This document shows positions 1 to 8,130 of a stretch of DNA of 64,000 bases, piece after piece. How positions within the stretch are numbered: position 1 is the stretch's first letter; every line of letters starts with the position of its first letter. The notes beneath the pieces were generated by a model, which was not told the origin of the DNA, did not search any database, and saw nothing but the letters and a program-made list of their open reading frames with translations. Location of the stretch: contig CAZSQZ010000002.1 in NCBI GenBank assembly GCA_964609215.1, forward strand, positions 186,001 to 250,000, read 5' to 3'. The translations under genes were made by a program, and so were the position numbers. The stretch is from JABDKJ01 sp964609215 (lineage in GTDB: Bacteria; Bacteroidota; Bacteroidia; Flavobacteriales_D; JABDKJ01).

Positions 1-564
1 ACTTGTCACGGTAGTGGGAATATGGTCACCCATAAACCTAGAGGAGCAAATGAGCATGGTTTGGAAAGAAAAGAAGAAGTGATGGAGATAGACATACCAG
101 CTGGTGTTGAAGATGGTATGCAATTGAACGTTTCTGGAAAAGGAAATGCCGCTCCGGCAGGAGGAATAAATGGAGATCTTCTGGTTGTCATTGAGGAAAA
201 AGAGCATGATGTTTTCAAAAGAAATGGAATGAACTTGCACTATGACCTCTATGTCAATTTTGTTGATGCGGCAATGGGTGGAAGTGCTGAAATTCCTTTA
301 ATTGAAAGTAAGGCAAAAATAAAGATTGAGCCAGGCACACAAAGCGGCAAAATGGTTAGACTAAGAGGAAAGGGATTACCAGATGTTCATGGAAGAGGAA
401 AAGGAGATTTAATTGCCAACATTAGCGTTTGGACGCCTAAATCGTTAAATAAGGAAGAGAAGGAGTTGCTTGATAAATTGCGTAATTCCGAGAACTTCAT
501 TCCCAATCCAAGTAAGAAGGAAAAGGGTTTCTTTCAGCGGGTGGCAGAAATGTTTGGAGATTGA
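1..564 (+). CDS. dnaJ: Chaperone DnaJ, C-terminal part (5' end outside window)
   Basis: The reading frame is open from base 1. Its first residues, TCHGSGN, are the remains of the last CxxCxGxG zinc-finger repeat of a type I DnaJ (Hsp40). About 180 residues of the C-terminal substrate-binding and dimerisation region follow, with the typical stretches IPAGVEDGMQL, GDLLVVIEEKEH, LRGKGLPD and GKGDLI. DnaJ delivers unfolded clients to DnaK and stimulates its ATPase in the cytoplasm. The J domain and most of the zinc region lie upstream of the window. An internal ATG at 22 is not the true start. The next gene lies about 160 bases downstream on the same strand and is not related in function. Confidence 0.95.
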   Translation, partial: TCHGSGNMVTHKPRGANEHGLERKEEVMEIDIPAGVEDGMQLNVSGKGNAAPAGGINGDLLVVIEEKEHDVFKRNGMNLHYDLYVNFVDAAMGGSAEIPLIESKAKIKIEPGTQSGKMVRLRGKGLPDVHGRGKGDLIANISVWTPKSLNKEEKELLDKLRNSENFIPNPSKKEKGFFQRVAEMFGD

Positions 565-726
565 TTGAAACTGTGCAATCAATGCATCCTTACCTATCTT
601 AATAAGCCACTTGAATAATCTTTAAAGGGTTATTTAATTTACCATTCTCAACTTTAAAAATTCCGTTTGTATAAAATAGAAGTTCCTATCTAAGCTTCTT
701 CTTATATTCGCCTTAACCAATTGTAT

Positions 727-1662
727 ATGCTTAAAGCGGAAAATATAGTTAAGAGATATAGTGGGCACACCGCTTTAGATGGTGTGAGTATCCATGTCAA
801 AGCACAATCTATTTTTGGATTGCTAGGCCCTAATGGGGCTGGAAAAACCTCACTAATTAGAATAATCAATCAAATTACAGGGCCTGATAAAGGAGAGGTT
901 TTTATTGACGGAAAAAAGCTTGCTCCTCACCATGTAGAAACAATTGGTTATTTACCTGAGGAAAGGGGGCTTTACAAAAAGATGAAAGTGGGCGAACAGG
1001 CAATTTATTTGGCCCAACTTAAAGGCATGAGCGCTAGTGATGCCAAAAGAAAGCTGAAAAACTGGTTTGAGAAATTTGAGATGGAGACTTGGTGGAACAA
1101 GAAGATTGAAGATCTTTCTAAGGGTATGGCTCAAAAAGTTCAATTCATCACTACCGTATTGCACGAACCTAAAATTCTGATTCTCGATGAGCCTTTTTCG
1201 GGTTTTGATCCTATAAACGCCAAATTAATAAGGGAAGAGATTCTGAGATTAAGAGATGAGGGTGCAACCGTTATGCTTTCAACACATAATATGGCTTCTG
1301 TTGAAGAAATTTGTGATGATATAGCTCTAATCAACAAGGCCAATGTAGTTTTGGATGGTTCAGTAAAAGAGGTGAAAGATCGATTTAAAAAGAATATTTA
1401 TCGTGTTCGTTTCAAAGGTGAGATTTTAGGCTTCACCAATGCACTATGGACGAATTACGAATTACTTGAAAAGCATAAAGACAAGGAAGGTTATAACGTT
1501 ACGGACATTAAAATTTTAAATGACCTAAAGCTTAATGACCTGCTAAAAACAGTATTGCCACATGCAGAAATTCAAAGTGTAATGGAATTGATTCCTTCAA
1601 TGAGCGAGATTTTTATTGAAGCCGTGGGAGAAGAAAATATAGAAGAGGGGGTTACGGTATGA
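727..1662 (+). CDS. ABC transporter ATP-binding protein (NatA-like exporter subunit)
   Basis: A 311-residue nucleotide-binding subunit. Walker A is GPNGAGKT at residues 34-41, the signature is LSKGM at about 130, Walker B is LILDEP at about 151, and the H-loop is in STHNM at about 183. The roughly 90 residues after the ATPase core resemble the C-terminal extension of NatA/DrrA-type exporters. The ATG at 727 is preferred to the TTG six bases earlier because MLKAENIVKRY is the usual family start. A TATATTCG sequence at 703-710 could be a -7 box. The stop overlaps the start of the permease gene by four bases, so the two are translationally coupled. The substrate cannot be told from sequence; sodium or drug efflux is typical of the family. 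Confidence 0.93.
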   Translation: MLKAENIVKRYSGHTALDGVSIHVKAQSIFGLLGPNGAGKTSLIRIINQITGPDKGEVFIDGKKLAPHHVETIGYLPEERGLYKKMKVGEQAIYLAQLKGMSASDAKRKLKNWFEKFEMETWWNKKIEDLSKGMAQKVQFITTVLHEPKILILDEPFSGFDPINAKLIREEILRLRDEGATVMLSTHNMASVEEICDDIALINKANVVLDGSVKEVKDRFKKNIYRVRFKGEILGFTNALWTNYELLEKHKDKEGYNVTDIKILNDLKLNDLLKTVLPHAEIQSVMELIPSMSEIFIEAVGEENIEEGVTV

Positions 1663-2981
1663 ATAAGACATGGTTAATCATCAAGCGAGAGTACTTTACT
1701 AGAGTAAAGAAGAAGAGCTTTATTTTAATGACCATTCTAGGACCACTTCTTTTTGTTGGCCTCACCTTCTTAGCTGTATTTCTTAGTCAAAAAGAATCTG
1801 GCACTACAGATGTTTTAATCTCGGACCCCCAAGGTCAGTTTGTCGCTTTAGATTCTAGTTTTTTACAGAATAATGAGAGTGTCACCTATAAAATTGAGCA
1901 CCAGGAATTTTCAGATAAGGAATTCAATGAAGGTCCTTATGATATAATGATTCAACTTTTAGACGCGGAAGACATAAGAAAAAAAGATATTCCTCTAGTC
2001 TATAAAGATAATGGACCCAGTTTAAATGTAAGCCGAAAAATATCTAATGACCTAGAAAAAGCTTACCAAGACTTAATTATGCGAGCCAATAACATGTCTC
2101 AAGATGACGTTGATCGTTTGATAGCAAAAGTCAATCTAATTGAGAACAAAGTTTTTGAGGACGCAAAGGAAATTCCTAGAATTGTTGGAGCTGGAGTCGG
2201 CTTCGTTTTCTCCATAATCATTTACATGTTCATTTTCATATACGGAACGCAAATTATGCGAAGCGTGATGGAAGAAAAGACAACCCGAATAGTAGAAGTG
2301 ATTATTTCTTCTGTAAAACCCTTTCAATTAATGATGGGGAAGATCATTGGCGTTGCAATGGTGGCTTTGACTCAAGTTATTATTTGGATTGTATTTTATA
2401 ATATCCTTATGATTGTTTTCTCCGCTGTTTTCCCTGATATCTATACAGGAGGTGGGCAAGTCGCGATGGCTCAAGAAATGATGGCAGAAATTAATCCCAA
2501 TGAGTTAGCCGAAAAAATATATCAAGTTTTAGCACAAATAAATTTCCCTTTTATAATAGGAATGTTCCTCTTCTATTTTCTTGGAGGTTATTTGTTATAT
2601 GGAAGTTTATTTGCAGCGATTGGAGGTGCTGTTGATCATGACACAGATTCTCAGCAATTCATGCTTCCCATAACTATTCCATTAATCTTTGGATTTATAT
2701 TGGCTGAAATGGCAATAGCAAATCCTGATGGGCCTGCAGTTTGGTGGGCATCAATAATCCCCTTTACTTCTCCTATCGTAATGATGGTCAAGGTCGGAAT
2801 GATGGGAATGGGTTTTATTCCCATTGATTGGGGAACTATTGGTCTTTCAATGGTATTACTTATAGCAGGGTTTATTTTTACCACTTGGTTAGCCGGAAAA
2901 ATTTACCGAATCGGTATTTTGATGTACGGTAAAAAAGTCAGTTACAAGGAACTTTGGAAGTGGCTTACTTACAAAGTATAA
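1659..2981 (+). CDS. ABC-2 type permease (NatB-like)
   Basis: A 440-residue membrane subunit that pairs with the preceding ATPase. After a short cytoplasmic start (TWLIIKREYFTRVKKK, typical of NatB/YhaP-like permeases) comes one membrane helix at about residues 24-42. A large extracytoplasmic loop of about 130 residues follows, then at least five more hydrophobic helices from about residue 177 to 425. The motif RSVMEEKTTRIVEV just after the second helix is a hallmark of this ABC-2 branch. Start and stop codons overlap the ATPase gene (1659-1662), so the complex is one operon. The YceI gene starts only seven bases downstream and is probably co-transcribed. Substrate unknown. Confidence 0.92.
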   Translation: MNKTWLIIKREYFTRVKKKSFILMTILGPLLFVGLTFLAVFLSQKESGTTDVLISDPQGQFVALDSSFLQNNESVTYKIEHQEFSDKEFNEGPYDIMIQLLDAEDIRKKDIPLVYKDNGPSLNVSRKISNDLEKAYQDLIMRANNMSQDDVDRLIAKVNLIENKVFEDAKEIPRIVGAGVGFVFSIIIYMFIFIYGTQIMRSVMEEKTTRIVEVIISSVKPFQLMMGKIIGVAMVALTQVIIWIVFYNILMIVFSAVFPDIYTGGGQVAMAQEMMAEINPNELAEKIYQVLAQINFPFIIGMFLFYFLGGYLLYGSLFAAIGGAVDHDTDSQQFMLPITIPLIFGFILAEMAIANPDGPAVWWASIIPFTSPIVMMVKVGMMGMGFIPIDWGTIGLSMVLLIAGFIFTTWLAGKIYRIGILMYGKKVSYKELWKWLTYKV

Positions 2982-2988
2982 TAATCAG

Positions 2989-3525
2989 ATGGAGGCTATA
3001 AAAAAAGGAATTATTCTAAGCACTTTATTGTTGTTCTCGCTTCTTTCTTTTTCGCAAGAAATAGATAGTCAAAATTCAGTGGTGAATTTTAAGATCAGCA
3101 ATATTGGTTTTAATAAAGTAAAAGGGACCTTTACAGGTATGAAGGGCGAAATTAATTTTAGTCCTTCGGATTATTCAAATGCCAGCTTTAATGTTTGCGT
3201 AGATGCAGCTTCTATTGATTCAGGCAATAAAAAGAGAGATGAACACCTTAGAAATGCAGATTTTTTCAACGTTGCTAAATTCCCGAGTATTTGTTTTGTT
3301 TCAAAATCAATTGAAAAAACAGAGAAGGGATATACTGTCTTTGGTGAACTTAGCCTGCACGGCATCACCAAGAATGTAGGCATCCCATTTACCTATATGA
3401 ACTCAAAACTTGAGGGAACCTTAACTATAAACCGCTTTGATTATGCAGTGGGGGAAGGAACGGGTTCTTTTATGGTTGGAAATGAAGTAGAGCTTACAAT
3501 TATTTGTAAGCTCCGTGAATTATAA
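2989..3525 (+). CDS. YceI-family lipid-binding-like periplasmic protein
   Basis: A 178-residue protein with a signal peptide (about residues 1-22, ending in SFSQ) and the YceI beta-barrel lipocalin-like domain. The usual family landmarks are present: VVNFKISNIGFNKVKGTFTG near the start, then DSGNKKRDEHLRNADFF, FPSI and GELSLHGITKNV. YceI proteins bind isoprenoid or other amphiphilic ligands; the precise role here is unknown. It lies seven bases after the ABC permease, so it is probably in that operon. Its last six bases, the palindrome TTATAA, are shared with the end of infB on the other strand. Confidence 0.9.
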   Translation: MEAIKKGIILSTLLLFSLLSFSQEIDSQNSVVNFKISNIGFNKVKGTFTGMKGEINFSPSDYSNASFNVCVDAASIDSGNKKRDEHLRNADFFNVAKFPSICFVSKSIEKTEKGYTVFGELSLHGITKNVGIPFTYMNSKLEGTLTINRFDYAVGEGTGSFMVGNEVELTIICKLREL

Positions 3526-6273
3526 TTTCTGTTTAACTTCAATCTCGTGGAATGACTCAACTCTGTCACCTACTTTGATGTCATTGTATTTCTCAATATT
3601 CAGTCCGCATTCATAACCCTTGGTTACTTCTTTCACATCATCCTTGAAACGCTTCAATGAACCTAGCTCTCCTGTGTAGATTACCACACCGTCTCTAATC
3701 AATCTTATCTTATTGTTTCTGAGAATCTTTCCATCCTCAACAAAGCAACCGGCAATGGTTCCAATTTTTGAGATTTTAAATGTTTCTCTAATTTCCGCTG
3801 TTCCAAGAATTTCTTCTTCGATTTTCGCAGAAAGCATGCCCTCCATTGCGTCTTTAACTTCCTCAATTGCGGCATAGATCACGGAATACAATTTTACTTG
3901 CACTTCTTCTTTCTCAGCCACTCTTCTTGCACTGGTAGATGGTCTAACCTGGAAACCAATTACAATGGCATCAGAAGCAGAAGCCAAAAGAATATCTGAT
4001 TCAGATATTTGTCCAACAGCTTTATGAATAATCTTAACCTGTACTTTTTCTGTAGATAATTTCTGTAAGGAATCACTTAAGGCTTCAATAGAACCATCAA
4101 CATCACCTTTTAATACAATGTTAAGCTCCTTAAATTCCCCAACAGCTATACGTCTTCCAATCTCATCAAGTGTAAGGGATTTCTGTGTTCTTACACCTTG
4201 CTCTCTTTGCAGTTGATCTCTCTTTGTTGCAATCTCTCTAGCTTCTCTTTCATCCTCTAGTACGTTGAATTTATCGCCCGCACTTGGTGCTCCATTCAAA
4301 CCGAGAATTGAAACCGGAGCCGCAGGACCGGCTTCTTTTACAGCAGCTCCTCTTTCATTGAACATTGCCTTTACTTTTCCACTATACGCACCCGCAAGCA
4401 TTGCGTCACCGATTCTAAGAGTTCCAGCTTCTACTAAAACGGTAGTTACATATCCTCTACCTTTATCCAAGGAAGATTCTATAATCGTACCAATTGCTCT
4501 TTTATTTGGATTTGCTTTTAACTCTAAGAGCTCAGCTTCAAGTAAAACCTTTTCCAGTAAGTCATCAATATTGGTTCCCATTTTCGCAGAGATTTCCTGA
4601 CTCTGAAATTTCCCACCCCATTCTTCAACCAAAACATTCATTTGAGATAGTTCTTCACGAATTTTGTCGGCATTTGCGCCTTCTCTATCCATTTTGTTGA
4701 ATGCAAATATCATTGGAATACCAGCTGCCTGAGCATGGTTAATGGCTTCCTTAGTTTGAGGCATCACTGAATCATCTGCTGCAATAACAATAATTGCAAG
4801 GTCGGTTACTTGAGCACCTCTGGCTCTCATTGCAGTAAAGGCCTCATGACCAGGAGTATCCAAGAAAGTAACACTTTTACCATTATCTAAGGTTACACTG
4901 TACGCACCAATGTGTTGTGTAATTCCACCTGCTTCACCTGCGATTACATTTGCTTTTCTGATATGATCCAAAAGACTTGTTTTACCATGGTCAACATGTC
5001 CCATAACGGTAACTATTGGAGACCTTGGAATGAGATCTTCCTCATTGTCCTCTTCAACCTGAATTGCATCTTGAATTTCTGCCGAAACAAACTCTACGAT
5101 GTAACCAAATTCTTCTGCTATAATGGTTATGGTTTCTGCATCTAATCTCTGATTGATTGATGCAAAAATACCCAATGACATACATGCTGAAATAATATCA
5201 TTAGCACTCTTATCCATCATCACAGCAAGTTCAGAAACAGTAACAAATTCTGTAAGCTTTAGAATATTCTGTTCTGCAGCTTGTTTCATCATCTCTAGTT
5301 CAGAACGCTCTGCAGCTGCTTCTCTCTTTGCTCTTCTGTTCTTAGCACCTCTATTTTTACCACCACCACTTAAACGTTGCAGTGTTTCCTTAATTTCTTT
5401 TTGTATTGCTTTCTCGTCTAGCTCTGGCTTAGGCCCTCGTCCTCTATTACCTCCACCTCTTCTATCATTTCTGTCATTGCCTCTTCGAGCAACTTTATTC
5501 ACATCAACTTTTGGCTTAGAAATTCTCTTCCTTCTTCTTTTATTTTCGCCTTGTGAATCTGCAACTTTTTTGGCCTTCGGTTTAGGTGGATCTGGAAGCT
5601 TTATTTTACCTACAACATTAGGCCCTTTAAGCGCTTCTACTTTAGCCTGAACTAACTCAGGTTCTTCTTTCTCAACTGTGGGTGTATTGGTCTCCGAACC
5701 AACAGTAATAGCTTTATCCTTAGGCTCTTCTTTCGGCTTATCTTCCTTATCTGAAGATTTTTCAGCCTCTTTCTTTACTTCTGCTTTTGTTTCTTCAACC
5801 TTCTTACTTACCTCCTTCTCTTCTTCCTCTTTTGTTACTTCCTTAACCTTTGGCTTATCTATATCTATCTTATCTACAACTTTTACCTCAACCTTTTTCT
5901 CCACTTTTGCCTTAACCGTTTCAGGCTCTGGATTTGGGGTTGGGGTTGGAGTTGGAGCTGGAACTGAAACGCCTTTTATTTTAAGTTCTTCAACTTCCGT
6001 ATCAGGTTTACGCACAGGCTTTGCAGCAGTCTCTATGGAAACTGTTTCACGCACTTCTCTCTCACCTGTCTTCTGTTCAGACTTTTGCTTGATATCTCTA
6101 TCAGCGGCAAATTCCTTTAACAGCATTTCGTACATCTCAGGCTCAAGTTTAGTCGTAGGTTTAGACTCTACTTCGAACCCCTTGGATTCCAAGAACTCAA
6201 CAACACGACCAATCCCAAGATTGACCTCTTTTGCCGCTTTACTTAATCTAACTGGTTTTCCTGCCATAGGCAA
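3520..6273 (-). CDS. infB: Translation initiation factor IF-2
   Basis: A 917-residue IF-2, which brings initiator tRNA to the 30S subunit. The N-terminal 50 residues are a typical IF2 N-domain (VRLSKAAKEVNLGIGRVVEFL). They are followed by about 250 residues of low-complexity Lys/Glu/Pro linker with a PT repeat and then Arg/Gly-rich sequence (GGGNRGRGPK). The GTPase domain has G1 GHVDHGKT at about residue 421, G3 DTPGHE at about 471 and G4 NKMD at about 523. Domains II to IV follow, ending in the fMet-tRNA-binding C-domain. It is the last gene of rimP-nusA-infB, 14 bases after nusA. Large reading frames on the opposite strand here are shadows caused by biased composition. Confidence 0.98.
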   Translation of the reverse strand: MPMAGKPVRLSKAAKEVNLGIGRVVEFLESKGFEVESKPTTKLEPEMYEMLLKEFAADRDIKQKSEQKTGEREVRETVSIETAAKPVRKPDTEVEELKIKGVSVPAPTPTPTPNPEPETVKAKVEKKVEVKVVDKIDIDKPKVKEVTKEEEEKEVSKKVEETKAEVKKEAEKSSDKEDKPKEEPKDKAITVGSETNTPTVEKEEPELVQAKVEALKGPNVVGKIKLPDPPKPKAKKVADSQGENKRRRKRISKPKVDVNKVARRGNDRNDRRGGGNRGRGPKPELDEKAIQKEIKETLQRLSGGGKNRGAKNRRAKREAAAERSELEMMKQAAEQNILKLTEFVTVSELAVMMDKSANDIISACMSLGIFASINQRLDAETITIIAEEFGYIVEFVSAEIQDAIQVEEDNEEDLIPRSPIVTVMGHVDHGKTSLLDHIRKANVIAGEAGGITQHIGAYSVTLDNGKSVTFLDTPGHEAFTAMRARGAQVTDLAIIVIAADDSVMPQTKEAINHAQAAGIPMIFAFNKMDREGANADKIREELSQMNVLVEEWGGKFQSQEISAKMGTNIDDLLEKVLLEAELLELKANPNKRAIGTIIESSLDKGRGYVTTVLVEAGTLRIGDAMLAGAYSGKVKAMFNERGAAVKEAGPAAPVSILGLNGAPSAGDKFNVLEDEREAREIATKRDQLQREQGVRTQKSLTLDEIGRRIAVGEFKELNIVLKGDVDGSIEALSDSLQKLSTEKVQVKIIHKAVGQISESDILLASASDAIVIGFQVRPSTSARRVAEKEEVQVKLYSVIYAAIEEVKDAMEGMLSAKIEEEILGTAEIRETFKISKIGTIAGCFVEDGKILRNNKIRLIRDGVVIYTGELGSLKRFKDDVKEVTKGYECGLNIEKYNDIKVGDRVESFHEIEVKQKL

Positions 6274-6287
6274 TTCTTAAAATATTT

Positions 6288-7529
6288 TTAAGCTTCTAAT
6301 TCTTCTTTTAAAATCTTGATAATTTCATCGATCGTTTCTTCTTCTAAATCAGTTCTAGAAACTAAATCGGGTTTACCAACTTCTATAACGCTTCTTGCAG
6401 TATCGCATCCAATAGCTTTTAGCTCATCTAAAACCCATCCTTCTATTTCATCTGCAAACTCTTCTAAATCTACATCGTCTGTCTCATTCTCATCTGCTTC
6501 TCTATAGACATCAATTTCATATTCGGTAAGCTTACTTGCTAATTTAATATTGTGTCCTCCCTTTCCGATTGCTAAAGAAACCTGGTCTGGTTTTAAGTAG
6601 ACATCTGCTTTTTTAGTTTCATCATTTAGGTTGATACTAACAATTTTAGCTGGACTCAAAGCTCGTGTAATAAACAGCGTGGCATTATTCGTAAAGTTTA
6701 TTACATCAATATTCTCGTTTTTCAACTCACGAACAATACTATGAATCCTGGAGCCTTTCATTCCGACACAAGCACCTACAGGATCGATTCTATCATCATA
6801 AGATTCCACTGCAACTTTTGCTCTTTCCCCTGGTTCTCTTACAATCTTCTTAATGGTAATTAATCCATCAAAAACTTCGGGAACCTCCATTTCAAAAAGT
6901 CTTTCTAAAAACTCTGGAGCCGTTCTGGAAAGAATAACAAAAGGGTTATTATTTCTCATTTCAACTTTAGCAACTACAGCTCTTACTGCATCACCTTTCT
7001 TGAAATAGTCAGTTTTAATCTGTTGCGATTTTGGAAGAATTAGTTCACTTCCTTCATCGTCTAAAACTAAAATCTCTCTCTTCCACACCTGATATACTTC
7101 ACCTGTAATGATATCTCCTACTCTTTCAGAATACTTCTTATAAATGCTATCCTTTTCAAGATCCATTATTCGAGAAGCTAGATTTTGTCTGAGTGCTAAA
7201 ATATTTCTTCTTCCAAAGTCTTCTAATTTTAATTCTTCAGATACTTCTTCTCCCACTTCGAAATCCTCTTCTATCAATTGAGCTTCTCTCAGCTCTATTT
7301 CCATATTGTCATCTTCAACTTCACCATTGGGAACAATCTCTCTGTTTCTCCAAATTTCAAGGTCTCCTTTATCGACATTCAAAATAATATCAAAGTTTTC
7401 ATCTGAACCATATTTCTTAATGAGTGTATTTCTAAATACTTCTTCAAGAATATTCATCATAGTAACTCTGTCTATGTTTTTGAATTCCTTAAATTCCGAA
7501 AACGACTCTATTAAATTTAAACTATCCAT
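6288..7529 (-). CDS. nusA: Transcription termination/antitermination factor NusA
   Basis: A 413-residue NusA that binds RNA polymerase and nascent RNA. The N-terminal polymerase-binding domain (about 1-130) is followed by an S1 domain (from about GDIITGEVYQVW) and two KH domains with VGACVGMKGSRI and LAIGKGGHNIKLA. A short acidic C-terminal segment of about 60 residues ends the protein. The C-terminal repeats of enterobacterial NusA are mostly absent, as is usual in Bacteroidota. It sits ten bases after rimP and 14 bases before infB. A terminator-like hairpin in the operon leader (8022-8046) would be a natural target for NusA autoregulation, but that is an inference. Confidence 0.97.
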   Translation of the reverse strand: MDSLNLIESFSEFKEFKNIDRVTMMNILEEVFRNTLIKKYGSDENFDIILNVDKGDLEIWRNREIVPNGEVEDDNMEIELREAQLIEEDFEVGEEVSEELKLEDFGRRNILALRQNLASRIMDLEKDSIYKKYSERVGDIITGEVYQVWKREILVLDDEGSELILPKSQQIKTDYFKKGDAVRAVVAKVEMRNNNPFVILSRTAPEFLERLFEMEVPEVFDGLITIKKIVREPGERAKVAVESYDDRIDPVGACVGMKGSRIHSIVRELKNENIDVINFTNNATLFITRALSPAKIVSINLNDETKKADVYLKPDQVSLAIGKGGHNIKLASKLTEYEIDVYREADENETDDVDLEEFADEIEGWVLDELKAIGCDTARSVIEVGKPDLVSRTDLEEETIDEIIKILKEELEA

Positions 7530-7539
7530 CTTGTCTCAA

Positions 7540-8004
7540 TTATTTAAATTGTACCACCACTTTGGTCTCTTTAATATTTTCAAAATTTATCTTTAATTCT
7601 TCTTCTACCCACGTTCTCTTCCCTTCTATTTTCTTTTTATCTCTGCAAAAAACAAGAATCTCTTCTTCATTAACATCATTCAACACTCCAGAAATTTTAT
7701 CTCCATTTGCCAATTTAACATCTACTTTTCTACCCCTGTTTTTTTGATATTGCTCAAAAACTTTAAAGGGTTCACTCAAACCGGGCGAAGAAACATTCAA
7801 TTTAAAATCTTCACTTTCTCTATCCAAACTTCCTTCTATTGCTCTACTCAAGCCCACGCAATCCTGAATAGAAACTGCACCTTCTTTTTTTTCAAAAGCA
7901 ATTTGAATTTCATTTGAAGGGCTGATTTTTAAATCAACTAAAAAAGCTCCATTCTCCTGGAGGTGCTCTTTTGCTCTAGCCTCTATATCCTTTGCACTTA
8001 TCAT
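7540..8004 (-). CDS. rimP: Ribosome maturation factor RimP
   Basis: A 154-residue RimP, needed for 30S subunit maturation. The N-terminal alpha/beta domain carries the family motif VSIQDCVGLSRAIEGSLD and the segment FKLNVSSPGLSEPFK. The C-terminal SH3-like domain follows, with KLANGDKISGVLNDV. It is the first gene of rimP-nusA-infB, the usual order in bacteria. The start is the ATG at 8004. A probable promoter lies at 8070-8100 and a strong hairpin with a U-run lies between that promoter and the ATG. Confidence 0.95.
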   Translation of the reverse strand: MISAKDIEARAKEHLQENGAFLVDLKISPSNEIQIAFEKKEGAVSIQDCVGLSRAIEGSLDRESEDFKLNVSSPGLSEPFKVFEQYQKNRGRKVDVKLANGDKISGVLNDVNEEEILVFCRDKKKIEGKRTWVEEELKINFENIKETKVVVQFK

Positions 8005-8021
8005 TGCTCGATTATGTATAT

Positions 8022-8046
8022 AAAAAAAGGGGCCTTAAAAACCCCT
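8022..8046 (-). terminator. Terminator-like hairpin in the rimP-nusA-infB leader (possible attenuator)
   Basis: On the minus strand the sequence reads AGGGG, a nine-base loop, CCCC and then seven T residues. It is a compact intrinsic terminator ending about 18 bases before the rimP start codon. It could simply end transcription of the upstream YwqK gene. However, the best -7 box for rimP (8070-8077) lies upstream of it, so rimP transcripts should pass through it. Confidence 0.6.
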
Positions 8047-8069
8047 CTCATCAATACTATTTCGCGATG

Positions 8070-8100
8070 CAAATGTAGCTAATGTTTGAATAACAGCAAA
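8070..8100 (-). promoter_or_regulatory. Probable promoter of rimP-nusA-infB
   Basis: On the minus strand TTTG (8100-8097), a 19-base spacer and TACATTTG (8077-8070) match the Bacteroidota primary sigma consensus TTTG / TAnnTTTG. Transcription would begin near 8066 and give a leader of about 60 bases containing the hairpin at 8022-8046. Confidence 0.55.
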
Positions 8101-8130
8101 ACTTAGCAACAAAATCAGCTATAATTACTC

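Noticed and set aside
5153..6280. Two long plus-strand reading frames opposite infB
   Set aside because: They are Ser/Thr/Phe-rich shadows of the Lys/Glu/Pro-rich IF-2 linker; no motif, start context or homology.
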